From an uncultured Pigmentiphaga sp. (lineage in GTDB: Bacteria > Pseudomonadota > Gammaproteobacteria > Burkholderiales > Burkholderiaceae_B): DNA of 23,377 bases. A program made the translations under genes and the position numbers. Where the stretch lies: positions 1-23,377 of the forward strand of contig CALAGD010000013.1 of the NCBI GenBank assembly GCA_937891425.1. Reading direction: 5' to 3'. Positions 14,544-22,554 of this stretch are shown here, piece by piece. The notes under the pieces were generated by a model. It had not been told where the DNA came from, made no database searches, and saw nothing but the letters and a program-made list of their open reading frames with translations. The stretch's first letter is position 1; every line of letters begins with the position of its first letter.

Positions 14544-16754
14544 TCAGCTCAGCACCACCACCCGTATCGGCCCCTGCCGGCGCAACACGTCTACCACCAC
14601 GTGTTCGCCCGAGCGCCGCAATGCCACATCCACCGACAGCGGGCCTATCCTGAGCTTGTGCAACACTACGCTATCGAGAAATGGCGGCAGATAGGGCTCG
14701 TTGAACAGCAGCCGCACGTTTTCGGGGTCGAAGCTCAGGCCAAGGCACGACTGCAGCATGAACAGCGGCGCCGCCGCCGCCCAGGCCTGAGGCGAACAGG
14801 CCACCGGGTAGAAGGTCGGCCCGCGAAATGCCTGGCGCGTAAACCCGCAGAACAGCTCCGGCAGCCTGCGCAACTCGATGTAGGTCGAAGCGGCGAACAG
14901 CCCGTCAAAGATGCGCCCGGCCTCCTGCTTGTAGCCGTAGTGCGCCAGCCCACAGGCAACAAGCGCATTGTCGTGCGGCCACACCGAGCCGTTGTGATAG
15001 CTGATGGGGTTGTAGCGTGCCTCGCCGGAGGCAATGGTACGAATGCCCCAGCCGCAGAACGAACGCGGATCCATCAACGTGCGCACCACCGAGGGCACGC
15101 GCTCCTCACGCGCAAGGCCAGTGAACAGGGCGTGGCCGGCATTCGAGCTTCGCACCCGGCACGGACGCTTCTCGCCATCGAGCGCCAGCACGTAGGTGCC
15201 CAGCGACTCGTCAAAAAACGCGGCGTCAAATGCCAGCTGCAGATCGCGTGCACGCCGCTCGAAGGCATGTGCCCTCTCGGGCTGGCCCAGGACGCGCGCC
15301 ATTAGCGCAGCGGCCCGCCACGCCCCGTACACATAGGCCTGTACCTCCACCACGGCGATCGGCCCCTGGGCCAGGCGGCCATCGGCATGGAAAATTGAAT
15401 CGTGGCTGTCTTTCCAGCCTTGATTCACCAGGCCGTCGTAGCTATAGCGGCCATATTCGACGAAACCGTCGCCATCGCGGTCGCCGTAGCGTTCGATCCA
15501 TTCCAGCGCCGCTTCCACGTTCGGCCACAGGCGGCGAATCGTCGCCACGTCGCCCGTACGCTGCAGGTAGGCGCCCGCCAGCATCACGAACAGCGGGGTG
15601 GAATCGATGCTGCCGTAGTACCGGCGAAACGGCACTTCACGCAGTTCGGCCATCTCGCCATAACGCACCTCGTGCAGGATCTTGCCCGGCTCGGCATCCG
15701 ACACCGGATCGAAGCTCCGCGCCTGGTTGGCCGCCAGGTGGCGCAGTACGCCCCCGGCAACCGCCGGGTCGAGCCACAGCGTCTGCAGCGCGGTAATCAG
15801 GGCGTCACGCCCGAAGACGGTGCTGTACCAGGGAATGCCAGCATAGGGATAGGGGCCGTCGGGTGTGTCGGTGACCAGCATGTTCAGGTCCGACACCGAG
15901 CGACGCACCCATTCGTTGAAAATATGGTTCGAGGTAACGATCGTGGCCGCGCGTGCGAAAGCCCGCCGCAGCGCGCGGCGCGACTGGCGCAATGCCGTTA
16001 CCGCGCATGGCCGCAGCGGCCCTTCCTGGGCCCGGTCGAAGAGTATTTCGATGAGCAGGTTGGTACCCTGGTGCGAGCCCAGCTCTACCTCGAAACTCGC
16101 CTTGTGCGCGCACAGCTCGGTCGGTGCCGGATCAAAACGCACCATGGTAGTACGACGGCGGCCGTCCAGCCCCTTGTACGCCAGCACCACCGTATCGTTG
16201 CGCACCTGCGGCGGCTCCAGCGTACCCCGTCTCTCCCGCTTGTTGCCACGCACCTCGAACAGGTCGGCAAAATCCGCCGCAAACGAAATCTCGATGCGCA
16301 GCCGGTGCGTGTTCAGGTCGTAGTTCCGTACCGAAACGCGCTCGTAGGAAGCACCGTTCCACAGGAAGCGGGAGCGGCGCAGGTGAATCAGGCCATGTTC
16401 GAGACGTACCTCACCCCGCTCACCGTGCAGGTCGGGATTGGTCAGGTCGCACGTCAGCGTGGCGTTGTCGTCGCGCAGGGTGGACGACAGCAGCAACGGG
16501 TGCTGGCTTTCGATGGTCAGCCTCAGATCGGACAGGTACCGGGTATCGCGATAATAGATGCCCTCGGGGCTTCCGTCGGCAGAGCTTGCGTCGCCGGCGG
16601 GGTCGAACACCGCGAAAGTGTCGCCGTGCTTCAGCGTACGCGGTCGGCGTTCCTGCAAGGACGAAGTGGCATGCAGGCCGAATGCGCCGGCACCCTCGGC
16701 CTCCGGACGGCCCTCTGGCGGTACCGGGCCCGGGACGGCGGGTTTCTGGTTCAT
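14544..16754 (-). CDS. Amylo-alpha-1,6-glucosidase / glycogen debranching-type protein
   Basis: This 736-residue cytoplasmic protein matches the bacterial amylo-alpha-1,6-glucosidase-like family. An N-terminal GDE_N_bis-type beta domain (about 35-235) has TLKHGDTFAVFDPAGD and GIYYRDTRYLSDLRLTI, and a C-terminal (alpha/alpha)6 glycosidase-like domain (about 280-710) has GIPWYSTVFGRDALITALQTLW, GWKDSHDSIFH, GWGIRTIASGEARYNPISYHNGSVWPHDNAL and a Pro/Phe-rich end. It would act on alpha-glucan branches or a related oligosaccharide. It starts 18 bases after the stop of the GT4 glycosyltransferase, so the pair is probably an operon; such pairs are common in proteobacteria. The true substrate is not established for most family members. 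Confidence 0.9.
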   Translation of the reverse strand: MNQKPAVPGPVPPEGRPEAEGAGAFGLHATSSLQERRPRTLKHGDTFAVFDPAGDASSADGSPEGIYYRDTRYLSDLRLTIESQHPLLLSSTLRDDNATLTCDLTNPDLHGERGEVRLEHGLIHLRRSRFLWNGASYERVSVRNYDLNTHRLRIEISFAADFADLFEVRGNKRERRGTLEPPQVRNDTVVLAYKGLDGRRRTTMVRFDPAPTELCAHKASFEVELGSHQGTNLLIEILFDRAQEGPLRPCAVTALRQSRRALRRAFARAATIVTSNHIFNEWVRRSVSDLNMLVTDTPDGPYPYAGIPWYSTVFGRDALITALQTLWLDPAVAGGVLRHLAANQARSFDPVSDAEPGKILHEVRYGEMAELREVPFRRYYGSIDSTPLFVMLAGAYLQRTGDVATIRRLWPNVEAALEWIERYGDRDGDGFVEYGRYSYDGLVNQGWKDSHDSIFHADGRLAQGPIAVVEVQAYVYGAWRAAALMARVLGQPERAHAFERRARDLQLAFDAAFFDESLGTYVLALDGEKRPCRVRSSNAGHALFTGLAREERVPSVVRTLMDPRSFCGWGIRTIASGEARYNPISYHNGSVWPHDNALVACGLAHYGYKQEAGRIFDGLFAASTYIELRRLPELFCGFTRQAFRGPTFYPVACSPQAWAAAAPLFMLQSCLGLSFDPENVRLLFNEPYLPPFLDSVVLHKLRIGPLSVDVALRRSGEHVVVDVLRRQGPIRVVVLS

Positions 16755-16772
16755 GTGCCCGCACCTCGCCGT

Positions 16773-17870
16773 CTAGGCAAGCACTTCCAGGGCCACCCGG
16801 CTGCTGCCTGCAAACGCCGCGTCGGGCATGACCGCCCCCGTGTCAGCAATGCGGCGGTAAATCTGCAGGTAATCAGCCGCCATGCGCTCGACCGTGAAGC
16901 GGCGTTCGAAGCACTTGCGCACCCGCGCGCGATCGATCTCATCCACCCGTCCCACCGCTTCGACCGCCTCATCCACACTGTCGACGATGAAGCCACTGAC
17001 TCCATGTTCCAGTACTTCGGGCACTGAACCGTTGCGGGTGGCGATCACCGGCGTGCCGCAGGCCATGGCCTCGATCATGACCAGGCCAAAGGGTTCCGGC
17101 CAGTCTATCGGGAACACCAGGGCGCGGGCATCGCCCAGGAACTCGGCCTTTTCCTTTTCATTGATTTCGCCGATGAACTCCACGTTGCCGTGCCGCTCGA
17201 TCATGGGGCGGATCTTTTCCCGCCAGTACGCCTCGTCCACCTTGTCGACCTTGGCCGCCATCTTGAGCTTCATGCCGGCCCGCGCCGCAATTTCAATGGC
17301 GCGGTCAGGCCGCTTCTCGGGAGAAACACGCCCAAGGAATGCCAGATAATCGCCTGCGGGCCGGGCCTTGAATGGCAGCAGGTCGCGCGGCAGGCCATGG
17401 TAGACAGTACCGGCCCAGTTCACGCCAGCTGGCATGGGAAGCCGCTGGTGGTTCGAAATGGACACCAGAGGATAGCCGCTGAACATCGAGTAGAACGAGC
17501 GCAGGTCGGGCAGGTCGAGCCGGCCATGCAGGGTGGTCAGCATCTTGTGGGCGAACGGCGCCGCCACCGGATAATGCACGAGGTCGATGTGGAAGTGCAG
17601 GACGTCGAACTCGTCGGCGCGCCGGCGCACCTTCTCCAGCATCATCAGCTGGTAGGGCAGCTGATCGCGCTTGTCCGGATCCAGCCGTATGGCCACTTCA
17701 CAACACGGCACAAGTTCCGCACGGGTAACCGAGTCGCCACTTGCAAACAGCGTGACATCGTGCCCCTGGCGCACCAGCTCTTCGGTGAGATAGGAAACGA
17801 TGCGCTCGGTACCCCCATAGAGCCGGGGCGGGCAGCACTCTGCCAACGGAGCAATCTGGGCGATTCTCAT
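16773..17870 (-). CDS. GT4 family glycosyltransferase
   Basis: This retaining GT-B glycosyltransferase of 365 residues is probably cytoplasmic. The start ATG at 17870 (MRIAQIAPLAECCPP) is chosen because AAGGAGG lies eight bases before it; the GTG further upstream includes that ribosome site. The N-terminal acceptor domain has RLYGGTERIVSYLTEELVRQGHDVTLFASGDS. The C-terminal donor domain has LAFLGRVSPEKRPDRAIEIA and the GT4 EX7E motif EPFGLVMIEAMACGTPVIA (E259 and E267). It is followed 18 bases later by the debranching-type enzyme, suggesting joint action on a glucan or compatible-solute-like sugar. The donor and acceptor are unknown. Confidence 0.9.
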   Translation of the reverse strand: MRIAQIAPLAECCPPRLYGGTERIVSYLTEELVRQGHDVTLFASGDSVTRAELVPCCEVAIRLDPDKRDQLPYQLMMLEKVRRRADEFDVLHFHIDLVHYPVAAPFAHKMLTTLHGRLDLPDLRSFYSMFSGYPLVSISNHQRLPMPAGVNWAGTVYHGLPRDLLPFKARPAGDYLAFLGRVSPEKRPDRAIEIAARAGMKLKMAAKVDKVDEAYWREKIRPMIERHGNVEFIGEINEKEKAEFLGDARALVFPIDWPEPFGLVMIEAMACGTPVIATRNGSVPEVLEHGVSGFIVDSVDEAVEAVGRVDEIDRARVRKCFERRFTVERMAADYLQIYRRIADTGAVMPDAAFAGSSRVALEVLA

Positions 17871-17945
17871 GGACGAAACCTCCTTCACTGAACTGCCTGA
17901 TGGAAAGACGTTGCGTCGTCACGCGGTTGCCCGTTGGGGGCAACA

Positions 17946-17978
17946 CAAAAACTGGCGGCCTTGCCATGCGGCCGCCAG
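17946..17978 (-). terminator. Rho-independent terminator downstream of the aldehyde dehydrogenase
   Basis: On the minus strand CTGGCGGCC (17978-17970) pairs with GGCCGCCAG (17960-17952) around a nine-base loop, followed directly by TTTTTG. It lies about 125 bases after the aldehyde dehydrogenase stop and before the GT4 gene. A second perfect hairpin (GTTGCCC at 17926-17932 with GGGCAAC at 17938-17944) follows immediately. I see no gene in the 17871-18104 gap. Confidence 0.85.
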
Positions 17979-18104
17979 ATGACACACAGAGAAGACCGCT
18001 GAAACCATTATTTAGGGTCTTCCTGCGGGAATCCAAGCCCTCGCAACAGGCCCCGTGCCCCCCGGATGCCGCACAGTCAGCAGGCGCGCGCCCGTGCTGC
18101 CGGC

Positions 18105-19544
18105 CTACAGCCTGATGATGACGGTCTTCAGCTGGGCATAGTGAAACAGCGCCTCACGGCCTTTCTCGCGCCCAATGCCGCTTTGCTTGTAACCGCCGAA
18201 CGGCGTTTCCACACCCCCACCGGGGTATTCGTTGATATACACCTGGCCCGCCTGCAGTCGCGCGGCCACGCGGTGTGCCCGGCTCAGGCTGGTTGTCCAC
18301 AGGCCGGCCGCCAGCCCGTAGTTCGTGTCATTCGCGATTTCGATGGCCTCCTCTTCCGTATCGAACGGAATGACCACCCCGACGGGCCCGAAGATTTCCT
18401 CGCGCACGATGCGCATGTCGGGCGTAACGTCGGTATAGATGGTGGGCTTCACGAACCAGCCCGTGGGCGTGGCGTCTGGCTGCACCGTGGTGCCGCCTGT
18501 CACCAAGCGCGCACCTTCCTCGCGCGCCAATTCCAGGTACTTCTGCACGCGTTCGAACTGGTCGCGCGTAATGATGGGCCCAAGCGCACCCGGCTCGTCG
18601 GTTCCAACCGCCACCCTCTCGGCCTCGACCGCCAGCGCCTCTAGAAACTGCGGGTAGATGCTGCGTTCGACCAGGCAACGCGTGCCGGCAACGCACACCT
18701 GCCCCGAATTCACCGTAAACGCGCGCACCGACCCCTTCACCGCTGCGGGGATGTCTGCATCGGCAAACACGATGTTGGGCGACTTCCCGCCCAGTTCCAG
18801 AGTGACAGGGATGATGCGCTCGGCGGCAATGCGCCCCACTTCGCGTCCGGCCCGCACCGACCCGGTGAACGAAACCTTGGCCACGCCGGGATGCGCGACA
18901 ATGGCCTCGCCCACTTCACGTCCCAGCCCGGTCACCACGTTGAGCACCCCGGCCGGCAGCCCCGCTTCGGTGGCGATACGCGCGAACTCCAGCAACGACA
19001 CCGAGGTGTATTCCGAGGGCTTGGCCACCACCGTGTTGCCCGCCGCCAGTGCCGGGGCGATGGCCCGCGTGGCCTGGTTCAGCGGCCCGTTCCAGGGCAG
19101 GATGACCCCCACCGTGCCGTAAGGCTCGCGGCGCGTATAGCACAGTCGCCCCGGCCCCACATCAATGAACTCCCCTTCGAGCGACGGTGCCAGCCCACCG
19201 TAGAACTCCAGGTAATCGATGGCGGATTCCACCCCGGCGCGCGCCACGGGCAGTGGCTTGCCGGTTTCCAGGTGCTCGATTTCAACCAGGCGTTCGGCCT
19301 GTTGCCGGGCAGCCAGCGCGATGCGATTCAGCACGCGCCCACGCTCCAGCGGTTTCAGGTCTTGCCAGGCGCGCTGTGCCTTGTGCGCTGCTGCCACCGC
19401 CTGCGCCACGTCGTCCGCTGTACCACGCGTGATGCGATAGTGCTGCTGCCCGGTGCGCGGGTTGTATTCGTGAAGAACCTCGGCCTGCTCCGGATTTACG
19501 AACCTGCCCCCGATAAAGTGCCCCCAGATGGTGTCATCTGCCAT
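18105..19544 (-). CDS. NAD(P)-dependent aldehyde dehydrogenase
   Basis: This aldehyde dehydrogenase superfamily enzyme (479 residues) oxidises an aldehyde to the carboxylate. The start at 19544 (MADDTIWGHFIGG) has GAGG six bases upstream; a longer frame to 19592 lacks support. Hallmarks are the oxyanion Asn in ILPWNGP (152), K175 in VVAKPSEYT, the general base E250 in TLELGGKSPN and the catalytic C284 in NSGQVCVAGTR, then EEIFGPVGVVIPF and FGGYKQSGIGREKG. The substrate is not evident; betaine-aldehyde-like and vanillin-like relatives share these motifs. A strong terminator lies downstream and the BON-domain gene is divergent, with a 141-base gap. Confidence 0.93.
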   Translation of the reverse strand: MADDTIWGHFIGGRFVNPEQAEVLHEYNPRTGQQHYRITRGTADDVAQAVAAAHKAQRAWQDLKPLERGRVLNRIALAARQQAERLVEIEHLETGKPLPVARAGVESAIDYLEFYGGLAPSLEGEFIDVGPGRLCYTRREPYGTVGVILPWNGPLNQATRAIAPALAAGNTVVAKPSEYTSVSLLEFARIATEAGLPAGVLNVVTGLGREVGEAIVAHPGVAKVSFTGSVRAGREVGRIAAERIIPVTLELGGKSPNIVFADADIPAAVKGSVRAFTVNSGQVCVAGTRCLVERSIYPQFLEALAVEAERVAVGTDEPGALGPIITRDQFERVQKYLELAREEGARLVTGGTTVQPDATPTGWFVKPTIYTDVTPDMRIVREEIFGPVGVVIPFDTEEEAIEIANDTNYGLAAGLWTTSLSRAHRVAARLQAGQVYINEYPGGGVETPFGGYKQSGIGREKGREALFHYAQLKTVIIRL

Positions 19545-19685
19545 AATCTGCCTCAAGTCGTTCCTTATTGAGTCGCATGCATTCAGCACCAACCATTATG
19601 CAACGGCTCGCGTAACTCCTGACATGCGTTGAGTCGGGCTGTGCGCAGCCACCCAAGCAACCCTGCATTGCAAAGGAGAATGCTC

Positions 19686-20153
19686 ATGGCCAGCTTCATC
19701 AGGGTAGTCGCAGCCGCCGCCGCGGGGGCTCTCACCATGTATTTCCTCGACCCTGCCCATGGGCGACGCCGGCGCGCCGTCTTCTGCGACAAACTCGAGG
19801 CACGGGCGCGCGATGCGTGTGAACTGTTCGAAGGCAAACGCCGCCACGCGCTCAACAAGGCGCGCGGAGCACTGCACCAGGCGCGCGAGCAACTGGGCCT
19901 GCAGCCACAGCCCCCCGACCACATCCTGCGCGAACAGGTGCGTGCGCGCATGGGGCACATCATTTCCTATCCCAAGGCCATCGACGTCGAGGTGCACGAA
20001 GGTCGCGTCACCCTCAGTGGGCCGGTTCTGGCCAAAGACCAGGACCGGCTCATTTCCGGCATCCTCGAACTGCACGGCGTACATGCCGTGGTGAACAAAC
20101 TCACGCCCCATGAAAAACCGGGTGGAGTGCCCGAGCTGCAAGGAGCCGTCTGA
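19686..20153 (+). CDS. Membrane-anchored BON-domain protein
   Basis: This 155-residue protein has a short hydrophobic N-terminus (ASFIRVVAAAAAGALTMYFLDP) followed by the basic GRRRRAVFCDKLEARARD, a basic Arg/Lys-rich helical segment (about 45-78), and one BON domain (about 80-142, REQVRARMGHIISYPKAIDVEVHEGRVTLSGPV). BON domains are thought to bind phospholipids or surfaces, and this LDPxxGRRRR arrangement recurs in small envelope or stress proteins. The start at 19686 has AAGGAG seven bases upstream, which decides it over the in-frame ATG at 19680. The exact role is unknown. Confidence 0.82.
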   Translation: MASFIRVVAAAAAGALTMYFLDPAHGRRRRAVFCDKLEARARDACELFEGKRRHALNKARGALHQAREQLGLQPQPPDHILREQVRARMGHIISYPKAIDVEVHEGRVTLSGPVLAKDQDRLISGILELHGVHAVVNKLTPHEKPGGVPELQGAV

Positions 20154-20179
20154 GTCCTGCGGGTTGCGCCCTGCCAGTG

Positions 20180-20201
20180 GCGCAGGGGCACCGCCCTGCG
20201 C
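20180..20201. other. GC-rich stem-loop in a convergent gap
   Basis: GCGCAGGG (20180-20187) pairs with CCCTGCGC (20194-20201) around a six-base loop, 27 bases after the BON-protein stop and between convergent genes. There is no T-tract, so it is at most a weak terminator or an RNA 3'-end structure. Confidence 0.35.
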
Positions 20202-20257
20202 GAGCGCCCGCCGGATGCACTGCCCCGGGCCAGTTGGCAATGATCAGGCACGATCCG

Positions 20258-20280
20258 CCTGGCCATGCCCTCGCGCCCGT
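20258..20280 (-). repeat. Copy B of a 23-bp dispersed intergenic repeat
   Basis: The reverse complement of this segment matches 3974-3996 at 22 of 23 positions. Like copy A it lies in a gap between convergent genes, here the BON-domain and Bug genes. The central palindrome of copy A is broken here by the single mismatch. Confidence 0.5.
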
Positions 20281-20309
20281 GCGCCAATAGTGCCTCCCGG
20301 CCCCGGGGT

Positions 20310-21329
20310 TCATTCCACTTTGGCGCCCGTCGCCTGGATGACCTTGCCCCAACGCCCGGTTTCAAGGCGGATCCAGTCGGCAAACTCTTCCGGCGTGGAC
20401 GCCACCACCTCGAACTCCATCTCTTCAAGCTTGGCGCGCATCCTGTCGGTTTTCAGAATTCTGACGACCTCTTCGTTATAGCGCCGGACAATGTGATCGG
20501 GCGTTCTGGCCGGCGCCAGCAGACCAATCCACGAGGTCGCCTCGAACCCCGGAAAGCCCGACTCGTGCAGCGTCGGAACATCAGGCGTAGACTTCATGCG
20601 CACCTTGCCGCTGGACGCGATCAGTTTCAGCCGCCCGTCCTGCACATACTGCTGCACGTTGCCCGGCACGAAGAACCCGGCCTGGATGTTCCCGGCCACC
20701 AGGTCGACCATGGCCGGTGCCGCCCCCTTGTAAGGCACGTGGGTAATGTCGAGCCCAGCCTCCATCTTCAGCATCTCCATGGTGAGATGCGAGGCGCTGC
20801 CCATGGCCACCGATCCATACGAATACTTGCCGGGGTTGTCCTTCACCTTCTTGAGAAAACCTTCCACCGTATCCACATTCATGGACGGATGAGCCACCAG
20901 GTATTGCGACGCCTTCACGAACAGCGTAATGGGACGCAGGTCTTTCAGCGGATCGTACGGAATGTTCTTGAACAGGGTCGGGTTGATCGCCAGCGGCCCG
21001 TTGTAACCAACCAGCAGCGTATGTCCGTCGGGTTCGGCGCGCACGACCTCATAGGCGCCAATATTGCCCCCCGCACCCGGCTTGTTCTCCACGATGAACG
21101 ACTGCCCAAACGCTGCCTCGAGCTCGGGCGCCAGCAGTCGGGCCAGCACATCATTCGTGCTGCCCACGATGGGCACGATGATGCGTACGACTTTCTGCGG
21201 CTTCCAGGCCTCGTGCTCCCCCGCGCTGGCCAGGTTGCAGGCCACCACCGTGCCCAACAGGGCGCCCAGCACGCGCCCGGCGTAGCGTCCCATGCCACCG
21301 CGAAACCATCCCCCACGTATCGTCGTCAT
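20310..21329 (-). CDS. Bug-family (TctC) periplasmic solute receptor
   Basis: This is a second TTT-type substrate-binding protein, 339 residues from ATG 21329, which follows AAGGAGGGGG; the longer frame to 21461 passes through that ribosome site and is rejected. The N-terminus is a signal peptide (basic MTTIRGGWFRGGMGRYAGR, then VLGALLGTVVACNLASAG), and the ACN could also suggest a lipobox-like site. Family motifs are VRIIVPIVGSTNDVLARLLAPEL, FIVENKPGAGGNIGAYEVV, LLVGYNGPLAINPTLFKNIPYDP, YGSVAMGSASHLTMEMLK and ITHVPYKGAAPAMVDLVAGNI. The phosphate-binding-like loop reads VPIVGSTND rather than the common VPFAPGGxxD, so ligand contacts may differ. No permease genes are nearby. A divergent gap with two dyads lies upstream. 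Confidence 0.93.
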   Translation of the reverse strand: MTTIRGGWFRGGMGRYAGRVLGALLGTVVACNLASAGEHEAWKPQKVVRIIVPIVGSTNDVLARLLAPELEAAFGQSFIVENKPGAGGNIGAYEVVRAEPDGHTLLVGYNGPLAINPTLFKNIPYDPLKDLRPITLFVKASQYLVAHPSMNVDTVEGFLKKVKDNPGKYSYGSVAMGSASHLTMEMLKMEAGLDITHVPYKGAAPAMVDLVAGNIQAGFFVPGNVQQYVQDGRLKLIASSGKVRMKSTPDVPTLHESGFPGFEATSWIGLLAPARTPDHIVRRYNEEVVRILKTDRMRAKLEEMEFEVVASTPEEFADWIRLETGRWGKVIQATGAKVE

Positions 21330-21501
21330 AGTTCCCCCTCCTTGTCGTGGCCAGACTGCGCCGGCTCTTGTGATACAGGTGTTGAACCGCCTGCATTCCA
21401 TTCTAGGGACGAAGCAGCGGCCTTGGCAAAAACATGAACTGGTGTCCACATTACGGACCATGTACGCCGTCGATGTCGCATGGACGACACGGGCGGGAAC
21501 T

Positions 21502-21520
21502 ACTAGGGGAAAACCCTAGT
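21502..21520. promoter_or_regulatory. Perfect 7-bp dyad, candidate operator
   Basis: ACTAGGG (21502-21508) and CCCTAGT (21514-21520) flank GAAAA. The sequence CTTATAG follows directly. The symmetry and spacing suit a dimeric regulator, perhaps of LuxR/NarL type, but I cannot name the protein. Confidence 0.45.
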
Positions 21521-21533
21521 CTTATAGAAGAGT

Positions 21534-21546
21534 AAGTGTTACACTT
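21534..21546. promoter_or_regulatory. 13-bp palindrome, candidate operator
   Basis: AAGTGT and ACACTT are symmetric about a central T. It lies 13 bases after the previous dyad and about 115 bases upstream of the small membrane protein start. Confidence 0.4.
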
Positions 21547-21660
21547 CAGGTACCGTCGCTTCCAGGATCTCCCGGAAACCAGCACCTGCTGTTCGGTGTT
21601 CTCCTGAACATGCGATCGAGCCTGCCACTTTCAATTGCCAATTTTCAGGAGGAATCGATC

Positions 21661-21936
21661 TTGCAAACCATGAGCGCTGTCAGCAACAGTTCCCGCGATT
21701 TGTCTCAACAATCTGAACGCAGCTCCGTAGCCGCGCGGTCGCCTGCCACCCTGTCCGTCATGGTGGCCTCATTCCTGTTGATGATCGTCACCTTGATTGC
21801 CGGCATGCCACTGCTGTCGCTGGCCTTCTTCGGAGCTTCCGCAGGCAACGTGTTCTCGTTGCTCATCGACCATCGCCAAGACATCGCCGACGCCCGGGCC
21901 AGCCTTGTCGCCGACAGGATCCTGCCCTGGTATTGA
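21661..21936 (+). CDS. Small membrane protein of unknown function
   Basis: I do not recognise this protein. From a TTG at 21661, eight bases after AGGAGG, it has 91 residues; an ATG at 21670 is also in frame, but 17 bases from the ribosome site. The first 30 residues are polar and Ser-rich. A long hydrophobic stretch (about SVMVASFLLMIVTLIAGMPLLSLAFFGASAGNVFSLLI) could form one long or two short membrane helices, followed by a short charged tail DHRQDIADARASL. The stop codon lies inside the first unit of an 8-bp tandem repeat. Two dyads upstream suggest regulated expression. Confidence 0.6.
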   Translation: MQTMSAVSNSSRDLSQQSERSSVAARSPATLSVMVASFLLMIVTLIAGMPLLSLAFFGASAGNVFSLLIDHRQDIADARASLVADRILPWY

Positions 21937-21953
21937 TGTATTGATGCATTGAT
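21930..21953 (+). repeat. Three tandem 8-bp repeats at the stop codon
   Basis: The units are GTATTGAT, GTATTGAT and GCATTGAT. The first contains the TGA stop of the small membrane protein gene, so changes in copy number would not alter the protein. It lies in the gap before the convergent RidA gene. Confidence 0.75.
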
Positions 21954-22005
21954 GCACCAGGGGCCAGGCCAGCACCCGGTCTGCTGCCCCGCAACACTTC
22001 CCGCG

Positions 22006-22392
22006 TCAGTACGACGTGTCGGTATCCCCGAAGCGCACCCCTTCGGCCAGGGCGGCCACCACCGTAACCTCAATGCGGAAAGCCGGGTTGGCCAACTTCG
22101 CCTGCACGGTGGTGCGGGCAGGGGGTTCAAGCTGATCCACCCACTTCTCCCACACCGCATTCATCCGGTTGAAGTCGCTGATATCCGCCAGGTAAACCTG
22201 CGCGGTCAGCAGCCGGCTCTTGCCTGAACCCACCTTCTTCAGGACGTCATCGATTTTCGCAAGCACCTGGCGGGTCTGTTCCTCGATGGATGCGTTGGCA
22301 TCGTCGGGCACCTGGCCAGCCAGGTACACCGTACCGTTGTGAACGACTGCCTGCGACATGCGCGCGTTGCGTGAATAGCGGGTGATCTTCAT
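22006..22392 (-). CDS. RidA-family (YjgF/YER057c/UK114) protein
   Basis: This 128-residue protein belongs to the Rid family, whose archetype hydrolyses reactive enamines and imines from PLP enzymes. The start at 22392 (MKITRYSRNARMSQAVVHNGTVYLAGQV) has AAGGAGGAGG upstream; the longer frame to 22494 has no ribosome site. The trimeric-barrel core elements include VYLAGQVPDDANASIEEQTRQVLAKIDDVL and PPARTTVQAKLANPAFRIEVTVVAA. The usual active-site Arg of archetypal RidA (in VARLP) is not conserved in the aligned stretch QAKLAN, so it may belong to another Rid subfamily with a different substrate. A partial LysR gene lies upstream on the same strand. Confidence 0.9.
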   Translation of the reverse strand: MKITRYSRNARMSQAVVHNGTVYLAGQVPDDANASIEEQTRQVLAKIDDVLKKVGSGKSRLLTAQVYLADISDFNRMNAVWEKWVDQLEPPARTTVQAKLANPAFRIEVTVVAALAEGVRFGDTDTSY

Positions 22393-22554
22393 TCCGTCCT
22401 CCTCCTTGTCCATGGAGCATAAATCGTTTGGGCATTTCGCGATACCGCGAAAGCGCCCCGCAACGCCGTACAGCTCGCCGCGTTGCTGATCCACCTCACC
22501 CCGACCCCGCCCATGTCCTCTCCCTTGCGGGTGGATGGCCCCGCTGAACTTGCG

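Larger units (their letters stand above)
21330..21660. other. Divergent intergenic region (331 bp) with two dyads
   Basis: No convincing gene is seen here. The region separates the Bug receptor (minus) from a small membrane protein (plus). It holds two adjacent perfect inverted repeats at 21502-21520 and 21534-21546, and a strong AGGAGGAA ribosome site at 21647-21654 for the plus-strand gene. Confidence 0.6.

Noticed and set aside
15402..17027. 541-residue plus-strand open frame
   Set aside because: It spans antisense to parts of the debranching-type enzyme and the GT4 gene and has a compositionally biased, motif-free translation.
20265..21437. 390-residue plus-strand open frame
   Set aside because: It is antisense to the Bug receptor, rich in His/Arg/Gln, and without recognisable domains.
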